Notes: a model not told the origin generated them from the sequence alone. A stretch of DNA of 8,658 bases from Cohaesibacteraceae bacterium (GCA_016764535.1 JAESRR010000176.1:11295-19952), one strand, 5' to 3'; shown: positions 1 to 7,461, counted from the first letter of the stretch. Numbers and translations are program-made.

Positions 1-509
1 TTTTGCAAATTCTCCGGATCTGTTGCTGAAATGATAAGTGTGTGATCCGTATTCTCTTTTTGTTTTTTGTCTTTTTCTTTTGTCTTGTATTTATCAAAAT
101 TATACGCCCGGAGATTTATTCCTGACAGGAAATCAATTTGGTCAGAATCTGCAATTTGTTGTCCATCAGGTTTTTCCAATACAATTGTGAACGCATTTTT
201 ATCGAGACATCCCAACGTAGCCCCACCAAGTCTTGCCCAATCATCCGACGCATATTCCCCTATATCACCAATCCCCAACACCAAAATTTGTGACAAACTC
301 GAATTCGCCGGAGCAAGAATGTTAATACTTGATTTCTTTTCCCCCGTAAATTTCTCCAGCTCTGCCACTTTTGATATTAGATTTCCGGTAACACTGTCGA
401 GTTTTGAAGCGAGAGGACCGAGCGCAAGTCCTTTACCGGCAAAAACGATAACCCTTCCGTCAGTTGGTAAATCCGGGGAAACAAAAGATATAACAGGAAG
501 TTTGGCCAT
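1..509 (-). CDS. pepA: Leucyl aminopeptidase (M17 family), N-terminal part, cut by window edge
   Basis: Reading the minus strand from ATG at 509 gives an open frame to the window edge, 169 complete codons, beginning MAKLPVISFVSPDL. It resembles the N-terminal domain of PepA-type leucyl aminopeptidases, including a segment ILVLGIGD and, near residues 128-142, GINLRAYNFDKYKTK followed by a lysine-rich stretch, which is typical of alphaproteobacterial PepA. The family is about 500 residues long. The metal-binding catalytic M17 domain lies in the missing C-terminal two thirds, so activity cannot be judged here. The family are cytoplasmic, metal-dependent hexameric enzymes that release N-terminal amino acids from peptides. 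ATG 509 is the only start candidate, because an in-frame TAA lies at 536-534 with no ATG, GTG or TTG between. No strong Shine-Dalgarno sequence precedes it. The gene diverges from lptF, an arrangement common in this group. Confidence 0.9.
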   Translation of the reverse strand, partial: MAKLPVISFVSPDLPTDGRVIVFAGKGLALGPLASKLDSVTGNLISKVAELEKFTGEKKSSINILAPANSSLSQILVLGIGDIGEYASDDWARLGGATLGCLDKNAFTIVLEKPDGQQIADSDQIDFLSGINLRAYNFDKYKTKEKDKKQKENTDHTLIISATDPENLQ

Positions 510-815
510 GATTGTACCGTAATCTTGAGTGAATTAATCTATGCAGAGTCTTAGGCATTCGCGGAAAAGCTTCAAGCCCGAACCTGCAGCAATTCACAAT
601 CGTGGCGTAAAATTTTCTATCATCATTTATTGCGGGATCATTCTCCGGCCAGAAGTTGCAAAATTGAAATTTACAATTTATTAACCGTTTTTGTTGGTGC
701 ATTATTAGCCATTCTACCCCGACATATACAATCAGATGTGTTTGAGATGACTCAATGAATTGCAAATGAACAAAAAAGCTATTTACCCACACCCCGCTGA
801 ACGATCGAGCGCGCC
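510..815. promoter_or_regulatory. Divergent intergenic region between pepA and lptF
   Basis: This 306-base stretch separates the divergent starts of pepA and lptF, so it should hold promoters for both directions; that is inference from layout. It is AT-rich in the middle (about 655-715). I found no well-spaced -35/-10 pair on either strand, no convincing operator palindrome and no hairpin with a T-run. It contains two GANTC sites (546-550 and 749-753), the target of the alphaproteobacterial CcrM methylase, but two in 300 bases is near chance. A minus-strand open frame of 110 codons crosses it (792-460), but it overlaps pepA in another frame and resembles no family I know. I see no gene here. 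Confidence 0.5.
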
Positions 816-1994
816 ATGAATTTGCTTGAACGCTATATATTCAAGCGAACTTTTTTTGCATTCCTGTTTGGGCTTGGTGCACTGTGCGGTGTCGTATGGC
901 TCACTCAGGCCTTGCGGGACCTCGACCTGATGACATCTAAAGGGCAGACTTTGGGCATTTTTTTTACCATGACGTCTCTTGTGTTGCCTTTGCTGATTAT
1001 GGTTCTGGCACCATTCGCTCTTATGATCGCTGTAATTTATTGTTTGAATGCGCTTAATAGCGACAGCGAACTCGTTGTCATAAACGCCTCCGGCGCTTCG
1101 ATGAAAACCGTAATGAAGCCCATCCTTGCGCTCGGCTTGATCGTCACGCTTGCCGGAGGGTTTTTAAGCCTTTACATGACACCACTCAGCCTGATCACTT
1201 TGCGGCACTACATCACGCAAGTCAGGGCCGATCTGGTGGCAAACATTGTCAAGGAAGGCCTGTTCACCGAAATTGAAGATGGTATGGTTTTTCATATATC
1301 CGGCAGAGGACCCAACGGGGCGTTGCTTGGTTTATTTATGACCGACGACCGGGATCCTGAACAAAAATTTGTCTACCTTGCCCAGCGTGCACACATTTTA
1401 AAAACCACCGAGGGCACATTTTTAATAATGGAAGATGGGACTATCCAAAGACAAATCGTGGAAAACAATAATATATCCCTGATTGATTTCAAATCATATG
1501 CAATCGATTTATCAGAACTGGCGGCCAGGGAAGCAACAAGCCTGGCCAAACCACGAGAACGCCCGATCTCGTATTTTTTTAATCCTGATCCGGATGATCC
1601 ATATTTTACTCAATACACCGGTCGGGTACGCGCTGAGTTCCACGATCGTTTTTCAAATCCGTTTTATGGATTGGGCTTCGCTTCAATTTGTCTTTTATTT
1701 CTGGGAAGAGCGCAGACAACAAGACAGGGTCGGTCCATTGCGATCGGCAGCGCGATTGCTGGCTGTATTCTGCTAAGAATTCTCGGCTTTACAGCCACAA
1801 GTCTGACCAATTCAAGCGCTACTGCAATACCGGCGATGTATATTGTGCCTCTGGCAGGAATCCTCATTCCCCTGATTTTACTAACAAGCGGATGGCAACC
1901 AAAAATTCCCACATCCTGGGCATTTGCCATTGAGATAATTTCCAACCGGATGCGTAAATATTTCACAAAAACCGGATTTACTCCAGCACCATGA
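816..1994 (+). CDS. lptF: LPS export ABC transporter permease LptF
   Basis: This 392-residue protein belongs to the YjgP/YjgQ (LptF/LptG) permease family. It forms half of the membrane part of LptB2FG, which uses ATP hydrolysis by LptB to extract lipopolysaccharide from the inner membrane and pass it to the periplasmic bridge. Hydrophobic segments lie near residues 13-30, 53-78 and 100-122, then a hydrophilic periplasmic part of about 155 residues (the beta-jellyroll region in known structures), then three more near 282-296, 305-323 and 336-356. This 3+3 layout is the family pattern. It is slightly longer than the roughly 360-residue enterobacterial proteins because of a basic cytoplasmic tail after the last helix. 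The first gene of a pair next to lptG is usually lptF, and the N-terminal MNLLERYIFKR fits LptF. ATG 816 is the first start after an in-frame TGA at 798-800; only a weak GAG (807-809) precedes it. An acidic stretch, DPDPDDP near residues 256-262, lies late in the periplasmic part. Confidence 0.93.
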   Translation: MNLLERYIFKRTFFAFLFGLGALCGVVWLTQALRDLDLMTSKGQTLGIFFTMTSLVLPLLIMVLAPFALMIAVIYCLNALNSDSELVVINASGASMKTVMKPILALGLIVTLAGGFLSLYMTPLSLITLRHYITQVRADLVANIVKEGLFTEIEDGMVFHISGRGPNGALLGLFMTDDRDPEQKFVYLAQRAHILKTTEGTFLIMEDGTIQRQIVENNNISLIDFKSYAIDLSELAAREATSLAKPRERPISYFFNPDPDDPYFTQYTGRVRAEFHDRFSNPFYGLGFASICLLFLGRAQTTRQGRSIAIGSAIAGCILLRILGFTATSLTNSSATAIPAMYIVPLAGILIPLILLTSGWQPKIPTSWAFAIEIISNRMRKYFTKTGFTPAP

Positions 1995-1996
1995 TG
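1991..1996 (+). promoter_or_regulatory. lptF stop / lptG start overlap (ATGATG)
   Basis: The lptF stop TGA (1992-1994) lies inside the lptG start ATG (1991-1993), and a second in-frame ATG follows at 1994-1996. No clear Shine-Dalgarno sequence lies just upstream, so lptG translation probably depends on ribosomes finishing lptF. Overlap and tandem ATGs are seen directly; coupling is inferred. Confidence 0.7.
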
Positions 1997-3079
1997 TGGA
2001 CACTCGCCATATATTTCGCAAGGCGATTTCTATTTGCCATAGTCGGGATCTTTTTCGGCGGATTCGCACTTATCTTCGTAGTCGATTTTGTAGAATTATT
2101 GAGAAGAGCCGGTGATGTAGAAGGCTTTAGCATGCTGGATGTCGCAATCATGTCAGTCACGCGAGTTCCTTCGCTTACCGAACGAATATTGCCTTTTGCG
2201 GCTTTCTTTGGTGCCATGGCCACTTTTTTTTCCCTCAGTCGAAAACTCGAACTGGTTGTTGCAAGAGCTTCCGGCATATCAGTCTGGCAATTCATCGCAC
2301 CAGGGTTGCTGGTCGCAACTTTTATCGGGGCATTCGGATTTGCAATCTACAACCCCCTTTCTGCGTCAATGAAGGAAATATCCCTTCGATATGAAGCGAA
2401 AATTTTTGGCGAAGTTATAAATCGGTACGATCAGCATTCAAAAGATAACTGGATCAGGCAGGGGGGAGAAGACGGCGATTCAATTCTACGGGCCCGATCT
2501 ACCTATAATCAGGGAGCGGGGCTCTCCGGGGTCACAATTATTATGTTTGATCGCAACGGTCGGTTCAGCGAAAGGATCGACGCCAAACGAGCCGAATTAC
2601 AGGACAAATCCTGGCTGTTAATGGATGCAATTGTGATTACTCCACAGTCAGCGGCAAAACACTTCGATCAATATATTTTGAGTACTCATTTGACTGCAGA
2701 AGAGGTACGCGAATCTATCGCTGCACCCGAATCCATTCCATTTTGGGGGTTGTTTCAAGTGATAGCACGCTCCGAGGCCGCAGGTTTGCCTGCGCATCGT
2801 TATCGTTTGCGTTTTCAAACACTTCTCTCAAGACCTTTGCTTCTGGCCGCCATGGTTTTGATCGCCGCTACGGTTTCTTTACGAATTTCTCGACTAGGCA
2901 ATGTCGGACGGTTAATTCTTACTGGCGTTGCTGCCGGGTTCATGCTTTATGTAATTACCGAACTTGCGGAAGATTTGGGAGGAGCCGGACTCGTTCCAGC
3001 GATACTCGCCGCCTGGGTTCCAGCTGTTACAGCTGCTCTATTGGGGTTTACTGTTTTGTTATATCAGGAGGACGGATGA
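1991..3079 (+). CDS. lptG: LPS export ABC transporter permease LptG
   Basis: This 362-residue protein is the second YjgP/YjgQ-family permease and partner of LptF in the LptB2FG lipopolysaccharide extractor of the inner membrane. Hydrophobic segments near residues 12-32, 60-82 and 102-122 are followed by a periplasmic domain of about 150 residues and three more segments near 278-297, 308-326 and 334-357. Family features include the ARRF/D-F-V-E-LLRR start, the NPLSA motif just after the third helix (residues 118-122) and W-I-R-Q-G at the start of the jellyroll region. The length matches the family (about 360). The start overlaps the lptF stop by four bases, and the stop TGA (3077-3079) overlaps the lptD start in the same way. 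The last codons also carry the lptD ribosome-binding site. Another frame stays open across the 3' part from 2743 because it continues into lptD; that is not a separate gene. Confidence 0.93.
   Translation: MMWTLAIYFARRFLFAIVGIFFGGFALIFVVDFVELLRRAGDVEGFSMLDVAIMSVTRVPSLTERILPFAAFFGAMATFFSLSRKLELVVARASGISVWQFIAPGLLVATFIGAFGFAIYNPLSASMKEISLRYEAKIFGEVINRYDQHSKDNWIRQGGEDGDSILRARSTYNQGAGLSGVTIIMFDRNGRFSERIDAKRAELQDKSWLLMDAIVITPQSAAKHFDQYILSTHLTAEEVRESIAAPESIPFWGLFQVIARSEAAGLPAHRYRLRFQTLLSRPLLLAAMVLIAATVSLRISRLGNVGRLILTGVAAGFMLYVITELAEDLGGAGLVPAILAAWVPAVTAALLGFTVLLYQEDG
3066..3071 (+). promoter_or_regulatory. Ribosome-binding site deciding the lptD start
   Basis: AGGAGG, a full Shine-Dalgarno core, sits four bases before ATG 3076 and inside the last codons of lptG. 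It is the strongest such site in the window. It supports 3076, rather than the ATG at 2743 deep inside lptG, as the lptD start. Confidence 0.85.
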
Positions 3080-5418
3080 GTAATCAGTGTACCGTCCATA
3101 AGAATCAATTCGTGAAGCCGGTTTCTTCATTGAAATCTGCATTTGGGAACCGCGCGCGATTGTTGGCTGCAACAGCTCTTGTTGCGTGTATTGCCGCACC
3201 TTCGGAAATTGTTCTTGCACAAAGCGTCCCTCAGCTGACACTGTCAGGTGAAGAAGACAGTCGAATGCTCGTTGAAGCCGACGAGATGGTGTACGATTAT
3301 GATGGCGAAACGGTTACTGCCATCGGCAATGTTCAAATTTATTACGAGAAATATACCCTGCAGGCGAACAGGGTTAAATATGACCAGGCATCCGGACGTT
3401 TATCAGCATTCGGGGATGTAAAAATCACCGAGCCCGATGGCAACATCATTACAGCCCAGGAAATAGATCTCACCGATGATTTTCGCGACGGGTTTATTCA
3501 ATCTCTAAATATTAGAACCGCCGAGAATGCACGTTTTTCGGCGCAAAGCGCCGAACGGAAATCCGGAAACATAACGGTCTTCAACCGGGGTACATACACT
3601 GCCTGCGAAGAGTGCAAAAAAGACCCGTCAAAACCACCACTCTGGCAAATCAAAGCCAAGAAAATAGTATACAATCAGAAAGAGAAAGTTGTTTATTACC
3701 GAAGTGCCACTTTTGAATTTTTTGGTGTTCCAATTGCCTGGTTTCCCTATTTTGCACATCCCGACCCAACAAACAAAAAACAGACCGGGTTCCTTGTTCC
3801 AAGAGTGCATCAGTCCAAAGCCCTGGGATATGGTGTAACGGCACCCTTTTTCTGGTCGATTGCAGAAAACTACGATTTAACATTTAGTCCAAGCTATATG
3901 TCAAAGCAGGGATTTTTAGGTCAGGCAGAGTGGCGACACAAACTTTCAAATGGTCATTACACCATTAATGTTGCCGGAATTAATCAACAGGATCCGCATG
4001 CGTTTTCCGGGCCGGCCGCTGATCTGAAATTTCGAGGCTCAGTCAACACAACAGGTTTTTTTAAACTTAACACAAAGTGGAAAGCCGGTTGGGACGTAAC
4101 CATGCAAACTGATCGCCAGTTCTTGCGCGACTATGCATTTGTGTCCAGTACAGCTCAGGATAAAACTTCGAAGATTTTCCTTGAAGGACAGGGAGAACGA
4201 AATCATTTCTCACTGAATGGATATTATTTCAACGTATTCAATTCCACAGATTCACAAAAGAAGCAGGCTGTTGTTCATCCCAGTCTGGATTATTCCTACT
4301 TCGCTCCACAACCTGTATTTGGCGGCGAATTTCGATTTGACACCAACATTACAAGTATAACCCGGGCTGAAAAAGACGAAAGCACCTTGAATGGCATCAC
4401 ACGGTTAACTGGTCTGGAAGGTACATATTCCCGATTTTCGACCCATGCAGCGTGGCGGAAAAAATATATAAGCAGCTTTGGATCTGTTGTTACACCATTT
4501 GCATCCCTGCAAAGTGATCTTTACTGGATGACATATGCGCCAGGCGCCCCTGCTTCAATAAAAGACCGTGAGCTGATTACCCGAATTACACCAACAATTG
4601 GCGTTGATATTCGGATGCCGATTATATCCAGTCATGCATGGGGAAATCAGATTTTCGAACCGATTGCGCAAATCATGGCGAGCACAAATGAACGCGATGT
4701 GGGATCTGCTCCGAATGATGATGCACAAAGTATGGTCTTTGATGACAGCGTTTTGTTCGACCCCAATAAATTCTCTGGATATGACCGTGTAGAAGGCGGC
4801 ACCAGAGCCAATATTGGTTTTCAATATAGATTGCAGCTCGATAATGGCTGGTCTGCGTCACTGGCTGGCGGAAGGTCTTTTCATCTAATAGGTAAAAATT
4901 CCTTCACTCAGGAAGATTTGACTCTTACTGGAACGGGCTCCGGGCTTGATAAAAGTGCTTCAGACTATGTAGGCCGGTTGTCGATCGGAAACGGTAGCGA
5001 TTTCACATTTGCATCACGCGCCAGATTTGATGCCAACCACGGGGCATTGCGTCGCCTTGAAGCCGGAGCGAGCGCAAAAATATCTCGAGCCGATTTTTCT
5101 GCAACATACGCATTTCTTGGAAAACGGCGCGATCTGGGTGACGATATAAACAGGCACGAATTATCAACCGGCGCTTCACTCAGACTTGCGGAAGGCTGGA
5201 AATTGTCCGGCAATGCCAAGTTTGACCTGCGAGAACACAGCCTGATCTCGGATTCGATCTCTCTTGCCTATGACAATTGGTGTTTTGCTGCGTCATTGTC
5301 TTTTTCGGAAACCCGGAACAGATATTCTGATGCCGTTTCCGATCGAAAAGTGTATTTCAAGTTTGATTTGAAAACAATCGGTGGCGGACAATTGCAGCGT
5401 GATCTCAATCAAAATTAG
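3076..5418 (+). CDS. lptD: LPS-assembly outer-membrane protein LptD
   Basis: This 780-residue protein is the outer-membrane translocon that, with the lipoprotein LptE, inserts lipopolysaccharide into the outer leaflet. A Sec signal peptide is visible: basic residues up to R28, a hydrophobic core at 29-41 and a likely cleavage after A48 (VLA|QS). Residues about 64-200 form the OstA/LptA-like periplasmic domain that receives LPS (VEADEMVYDYDG...AIGNVQIYY). The conserved WQIKAKKIVY, FFGVPIAWFPYFAHPDPT and TGFLVPR segments (190-243) lead into the barrel domain, which continues to the C-terminus. The predicted mature protein has only three cysteines, C177 and C180 (CEEC) and C736. Length is close to the family's usual 750-800. 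The start is fixed by AGGAGG at 3066-3071, the ATGA overlap with lptG and the signal peptide. The same frame is open back to ATG 2743, but that 111-residue extension lies wholly inside lptG, is rich in Arg/Ser/Cys and would bury the signal peptide. The surA-like gene follows. Confidence 0.95.
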   Translation: MSNQCTVHKNQFVKPVSSLKSAFGNRARLLAATALVACIAAPSEIVLAQSVPQLTLSGEEDSRMLVEADEMVYDYDGETVTAIGNVQIYYEKYTLQANRVKYDQASGRLSAFGDVKITEPDGNIITAQEIDLTDDFRDGFIQSLNIRTAENARFSAQSAERKSGNITVFNRGTYTACEECKKDPSKPPLWQIKAKKIVYNQKEKVVYYRSATFEFFGVPIAWFPYFAHPDPTNKKQTGFLVPRVHQSKALGYGVTAPFFWSIAENYDLTFSPSYMSKQGFLGQAEWRHKLSNGHYTINVAGINQQDPHAFSGPAADLKFRGSVNTTGFFKLNTKWKAGWDVTMQTDRQFLRDYAFVSSTAQDKTSKIFLEGQGERNHFSLNGYYFNVFNSTDSQKKQAVVHPSLDYSYFAPQPVFGGEFRFDTNITSITRAEKDESTLNGITRLTGLEGTYSRFSTHAAWRKKYISSFGSVVTPFASLQSDLYWMTYAPGAPASIKDRELITRITPTIGVDIRMPIISSHAWGNQIFEPIAQIMASTNERDVGSAPNDDAQSMVFDDSVLFDPNKFSGYDRVEGGTRANIGFQYRLQLDNGWSASLAGGRSFHLIGKNSFTQEDLTLTGTGSGLDKSASDYVGRLSIGNGSDFTFASRARFDANHGALRRLEAGASAKISRADFSATYAFLGKRRDLGDDINRHELSTGASLRLAEGWKLSGNAKFDLREHSLISDSISLAYDNWCFAASLSFSETRNRYSDAVSDRKVYFKFDLKTIGGGQLQRDLNQN

Positions 5419-5508
5419 AACCGTGAAAACTATTTTTCAAATGCCACAATATCACCGAATGGGCAGTTAATGATGTCTGGAACAAATTCGGCAGACGAGG
5501 ATTGATGA
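5419..5508 (+). other. lptD-surA gap with an 11-codon open frame
   Basis: This 90-base gap holds a very short frame, ATGATG at 5470 to TGA at 5503-5505 (MMSGTNSADED), followed by a second TGA and then the surA ATG in the same frame. GAGG at 5497-5500, eight bases before 5509, is the likely surA ribosome-binding site. An AT-only stem, TGAAAA/TTTTCA with a four-base loop, lies around 5424-5439 but is too weak for a terminator. Whether the small frame is translated is unknown. Confidence 0.4.
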
Positions 5509-6486
5509 ATGATAACCTCACTAATAGTTCAGTGCGGAATATATCGGCTTTGGATCAAAACCACTAAACTTCTGTTTCTGAGCATGCTGATTGGCGTCTC
5601 TACAAGTCTGGTTTGGCCCGATTTCAGTCATGCTCGGTCTGTAACAATCAAAGCACTTGTCAATGACGTACCCATCACGGATTTCGACATATCACAGCGC
5701 AAAAAACTGATAGCCTTGGTGGAACGTGGACGTCGCGCCAGCAACACACAGGTTCTCAATCAATTGATCGACGAAGTACTTTGGCTCTCGGAAGCAAAAC
5801 GTCGGAATTTTAACATTGCTGAATCCCGGATAGATCAAACCTATTCACAAATATCAAAGAGTGTAACCGGCTCGGCCAAAGGGCTGACACGCGTGTTACG
5901 TAGTCGTGGAATAAATCCAAATTCATTTAAGAAACAACTTCGCGCCCGACAAACACAGGATAAGATTGTACGTGCGCGTTTCAATGCCACAGTGAATGTC
6001 AGTGATCAGGACGTAAGTGCGTTTCTTTTGGACAGTGATAAAACATCAAAGCAGGAAGAAGTTGAATATCGAAACCTTCAACAAATTGTGTTTGTTGTTC
6101 CCAAAAATTCCAGCAAGACTTATGAGCGACAGATCCGAACAAGGGCGAAGCGCCTGAGAAACCAGTTTCACTCATGTTCGACCGGCCTTGCGACCATCCG
6201 TGGACTGAAAGATGTCGTCGTAGATCGTGTAGGACGAAAGCTTGCCTCGGCTCTGCCACCAAAATTGAGAAAATCTCTTGAGAAAGTGGCTGTTGGAAAG
6301 CTATCTGCTCCTGTTCGAATCCCTGACGGTTTTGAAATGATTGCGGTTTGTGACAAGAAGAAGATCCTCTCGTCTGAAGGCGCACGATCCGAGGCCCGGC
6401 AGAAAATTCGTAATACAAAAGGTCAGGCCCTTATACAACGTTACATCAGGGATTTGCGAGCAGACGCGACAATAATCATTCGCTAG
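5509..6486 (+). CDS. surA: SurA-like periplasmic chaperone / peptidylprolyl isomerase family protein
   Basis: This 325-residue protein has a signal peptide with a basic region (R13, K17, K20), a hydrophobic core at about 21-36 and likely cleavage after A42 (SHA|RS). The start of the mature part, VTIKALVNDVPITDFDISQRKKLI, is the usual opening of SurA N-terminal chaperone domains, which continue to about residue 175 as helical, basic sequence. A single parvulin-like region follows (about 183-285), opening with EVEYRNLQQIVFVV and closing with GFEMIAVCDKK; a last helix (about 293-320) completes the SurA fold. Enterobacterial SurA is longer, with two parvulin domains; one is usual in alphaproteobacterial relatives. 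Isomerase activity is uncertain because the domain is divergent. Cysteines C223 and C281 could pair. The place next to lptD suggests a role in outer-membrane protein folding. ATG 5509 directly follows an in-frame TGA and has GAGG eight bases upstream. A chaperone without isomerase activity is the main alternative. Confidence 0.83.
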   Translation: MITSLIVQCGIYRLWIKTTKLLFLSMLIGVSTSLVWPDFSHARSVTIKALVNDVPITDFDISQRKKLIALVERGRRASNTQVLNQLIDEVLWLSEAKRRNFNIAESRIDQTYSQISKSVTGSAKGLTRVLRSRGINPNSFKKQLRARQTQDKIVRARFNATVNVSDQDVSAFLLDSDKTSKQEEVEYRNLQQIVFVVPKNSSKTYERQIRTRAKRLRNQFHSCSTGLATIRGLKDVVVDRVGRKLASALPPKLRKSLEKVAVGKLSAPVRIPDGFEMIAVCDKKKILSSEGARSEARQKIRNTKGQALIQRYIRDLRADATIIIR

Positions 6487-6556
6487 AAAATGAATCCCTT
6501 GCGGTTCCATACACTCTATTGGCTCTATCGCCAGATTACACAGCAACGCAAAAACC
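6487..6556 (+). other. surA-rsmA gap, no pdxA
   Basis: Only 70 bases separate the surA stop from the rsmA start. In many related genomes pdxA lies here. No trace of it is visible. A 27-codon frame (ATG 6490 to TAA 6571-6573, starting [15 protein letters not shown]) runs across the rsmA start in another frame; I do not recognise it. No clear promoter, terminator or Shine-Dalgarno sequence is seen. Confidence 0.5.
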
Positions 6557-7417
6557 ATGTGCCAAATCGATAATCTACCTCCATTGCGAGACGTGCTCAA
6601 GAAGCATGGTATCAACGCAATCCGAAGCCTAGGCCAGAATTTTCTGCTTGATCTTAATTTGACACTGAAGATTGCACGTGCAGCAGGAGATCTAAAAAAT
6701 CATACGATAATTGAAGTAGGGCCGGGCCCCGGAGGTCTCACGCGTGCCTTATTGCATGCCGGAGCAAAAAAAATAATCGCGGTTGAACGGGACTATCGCG
6801 CCATTGCTGCACTTCAGGAAATATCAGCAGCTTATCCAGGAAAACTTGAAATTCTGGAAGCAGACGCCCTAAAAACAGATATGGGTTCAATTGCAAGGGA
6901 GCAGGAAGGGCCTGTTAAATTGATTGCCAATCTTCCCTATAATATTGGTACTCCACTGCTAACAGGATGGCTGACAACAGACCCGTGGCCACCCTGGTTC
7001 TCCAGTATGACCCTGATGTTCCAAAAAGAAGTGGCGTTGCGAATTTGTGCTAACCCGGCAGACGATCAATTTGGAAGACTTGGCGTTCTGGCAAACTGGC
7101 GATGTTACACATCTGTTGCATTTGATGTGCCCAGGGAAGCATTTTCACCTCCCCCAAAAGTCACATCATCAATTGTACATTTTGAGCCTCGCTTGAACCC
7201 CTTGCCTTGTACATCAGCTGTATTGGAGCGTCTTACCGCGGCCGCATTTGGTCAACGCCGGAAAATGTTGCGATCCAGTTTAAAGAAAATATTTCTGCAT
7301 GCAGAGGAAACACTTAAGTCTCTGAATATCGAACCCACATTGCGAGCGGAAGCACTGAGTATTGAAGGTTTTGTTGCTCTCGCCAACGCGCTTGAAATCG
7401 AAGAGCGCTCGTCCTGA
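6557..7417 (+). CDS. rsmA: 16S rRNA (adenine1518-N6/adenine1519-N6)-dimethyltransferase RsmA (KsgA)
   Basis: This 286-residue cytoplasmic enzyme transfers four methyl groups from S-adenosylmethionine to two adjacent adenosines in the 3' helix 45 loop of 16S rRNA, late in assembly of the small ribosomal subunit. Visible family marks are [12 protein letters not shown] (7-18), LGQNFLLD (25-32), the SAM-binding motif [11 protein letters not shown] (53-62), the acidic VERD (76-79), EADAL (101-105) and the catalytic motif [13 protein letters not shown] (125-135). The C-terminal part carries [12 protein letters not shown] and [14 protein letters not shown], both typical of RsmA. Length is normal. 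ATG 6557 is the only start candidate: an in-frame TGA lies at 6491-6493 with no ATG, GTG or TTG between, and later starts would cut LPPLR. No Shine-Dalgarno sequence is visible, so initiation may be weak or linked to upstream translation. The gene ends the plus-strand run and converges on gmk. Confidence 0.96.
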   Translation: MCQIDNLPPLRDVLKKHGINAIRSLGQNFLLDLNLTLKIARAAGDLKNHTIIEVGPGPGGLTRALLHAGAKKIIAVERDYRAIAALQEISAAYPGKLEILEADALKTDMGSIAREQEGPVKLIANLPYNIGTPLLTGWLTTDPWPPWFSSMTLMFQKEVALRICANPADDQFGRLGVLANWRCYTSVAFDVPREAFSPPPKVTSSIVHFEPRLNPLPCTSAVLERLTAAAFGQRRKMLRSSLKKIFLHAEETLKSLNIEPTLRAEALSIEGFVALANALEIEERSS

Positions 7418-7461
7418 CAATGTTGCTCACTACAGTCTGTTTGCACAATCACAAACCCGAA
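7418..7461. other. Convergent gap between rsmA and gmk
   Basis: This 44-base gap lies between two converging genes, where a shared terminator would be expected. I see only weak pairings and no T-run on either strand. A possible six-pair stem on the minus strand (CGAACC/GGTTTG with one G-U pair) overlaps the end of gmk and is not followed by a U-tract, so no intrinsic terminator is called. Confidence 0.4.

Noticed and set aside
67..522. Plus-strand open frame of 151 codons at the left end
   Set aside because: It lies opposite pepA, whose minus-strand translation is clearly a PepA N-terminal domain. The plus-strand product matches no family and looks like an antisense shadow.
546..753. Two GANTC sites in the pepA-lptF gap as a possible CcrM-linked switch
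   Set aside because: Two sites in about 300 bases is close to the number expected by chance, and neither can be tied to a promoter element I can see.
460..792. Minus-strand open frame of 110 codons across the pepA-lptF gap
   Set aside because: It overlaps the pepA start in another frame, has no good ribosome-binding site and its product is not recognisable. Chance opening in AT-rich sequence is more likely.
5424..5439. TGAAAA/TTTTCA inverted repeat after lptD
   Set aside because: It consists almost wholly of A-T pairs and lacks a T-run, so it is too weak to call a terminator or operator.
5999..6418. Minus-strand open frame of 139 codons opposite surA
   Set aside because: It is entirely antisense to a well-supported gene and its product shows no family marks.
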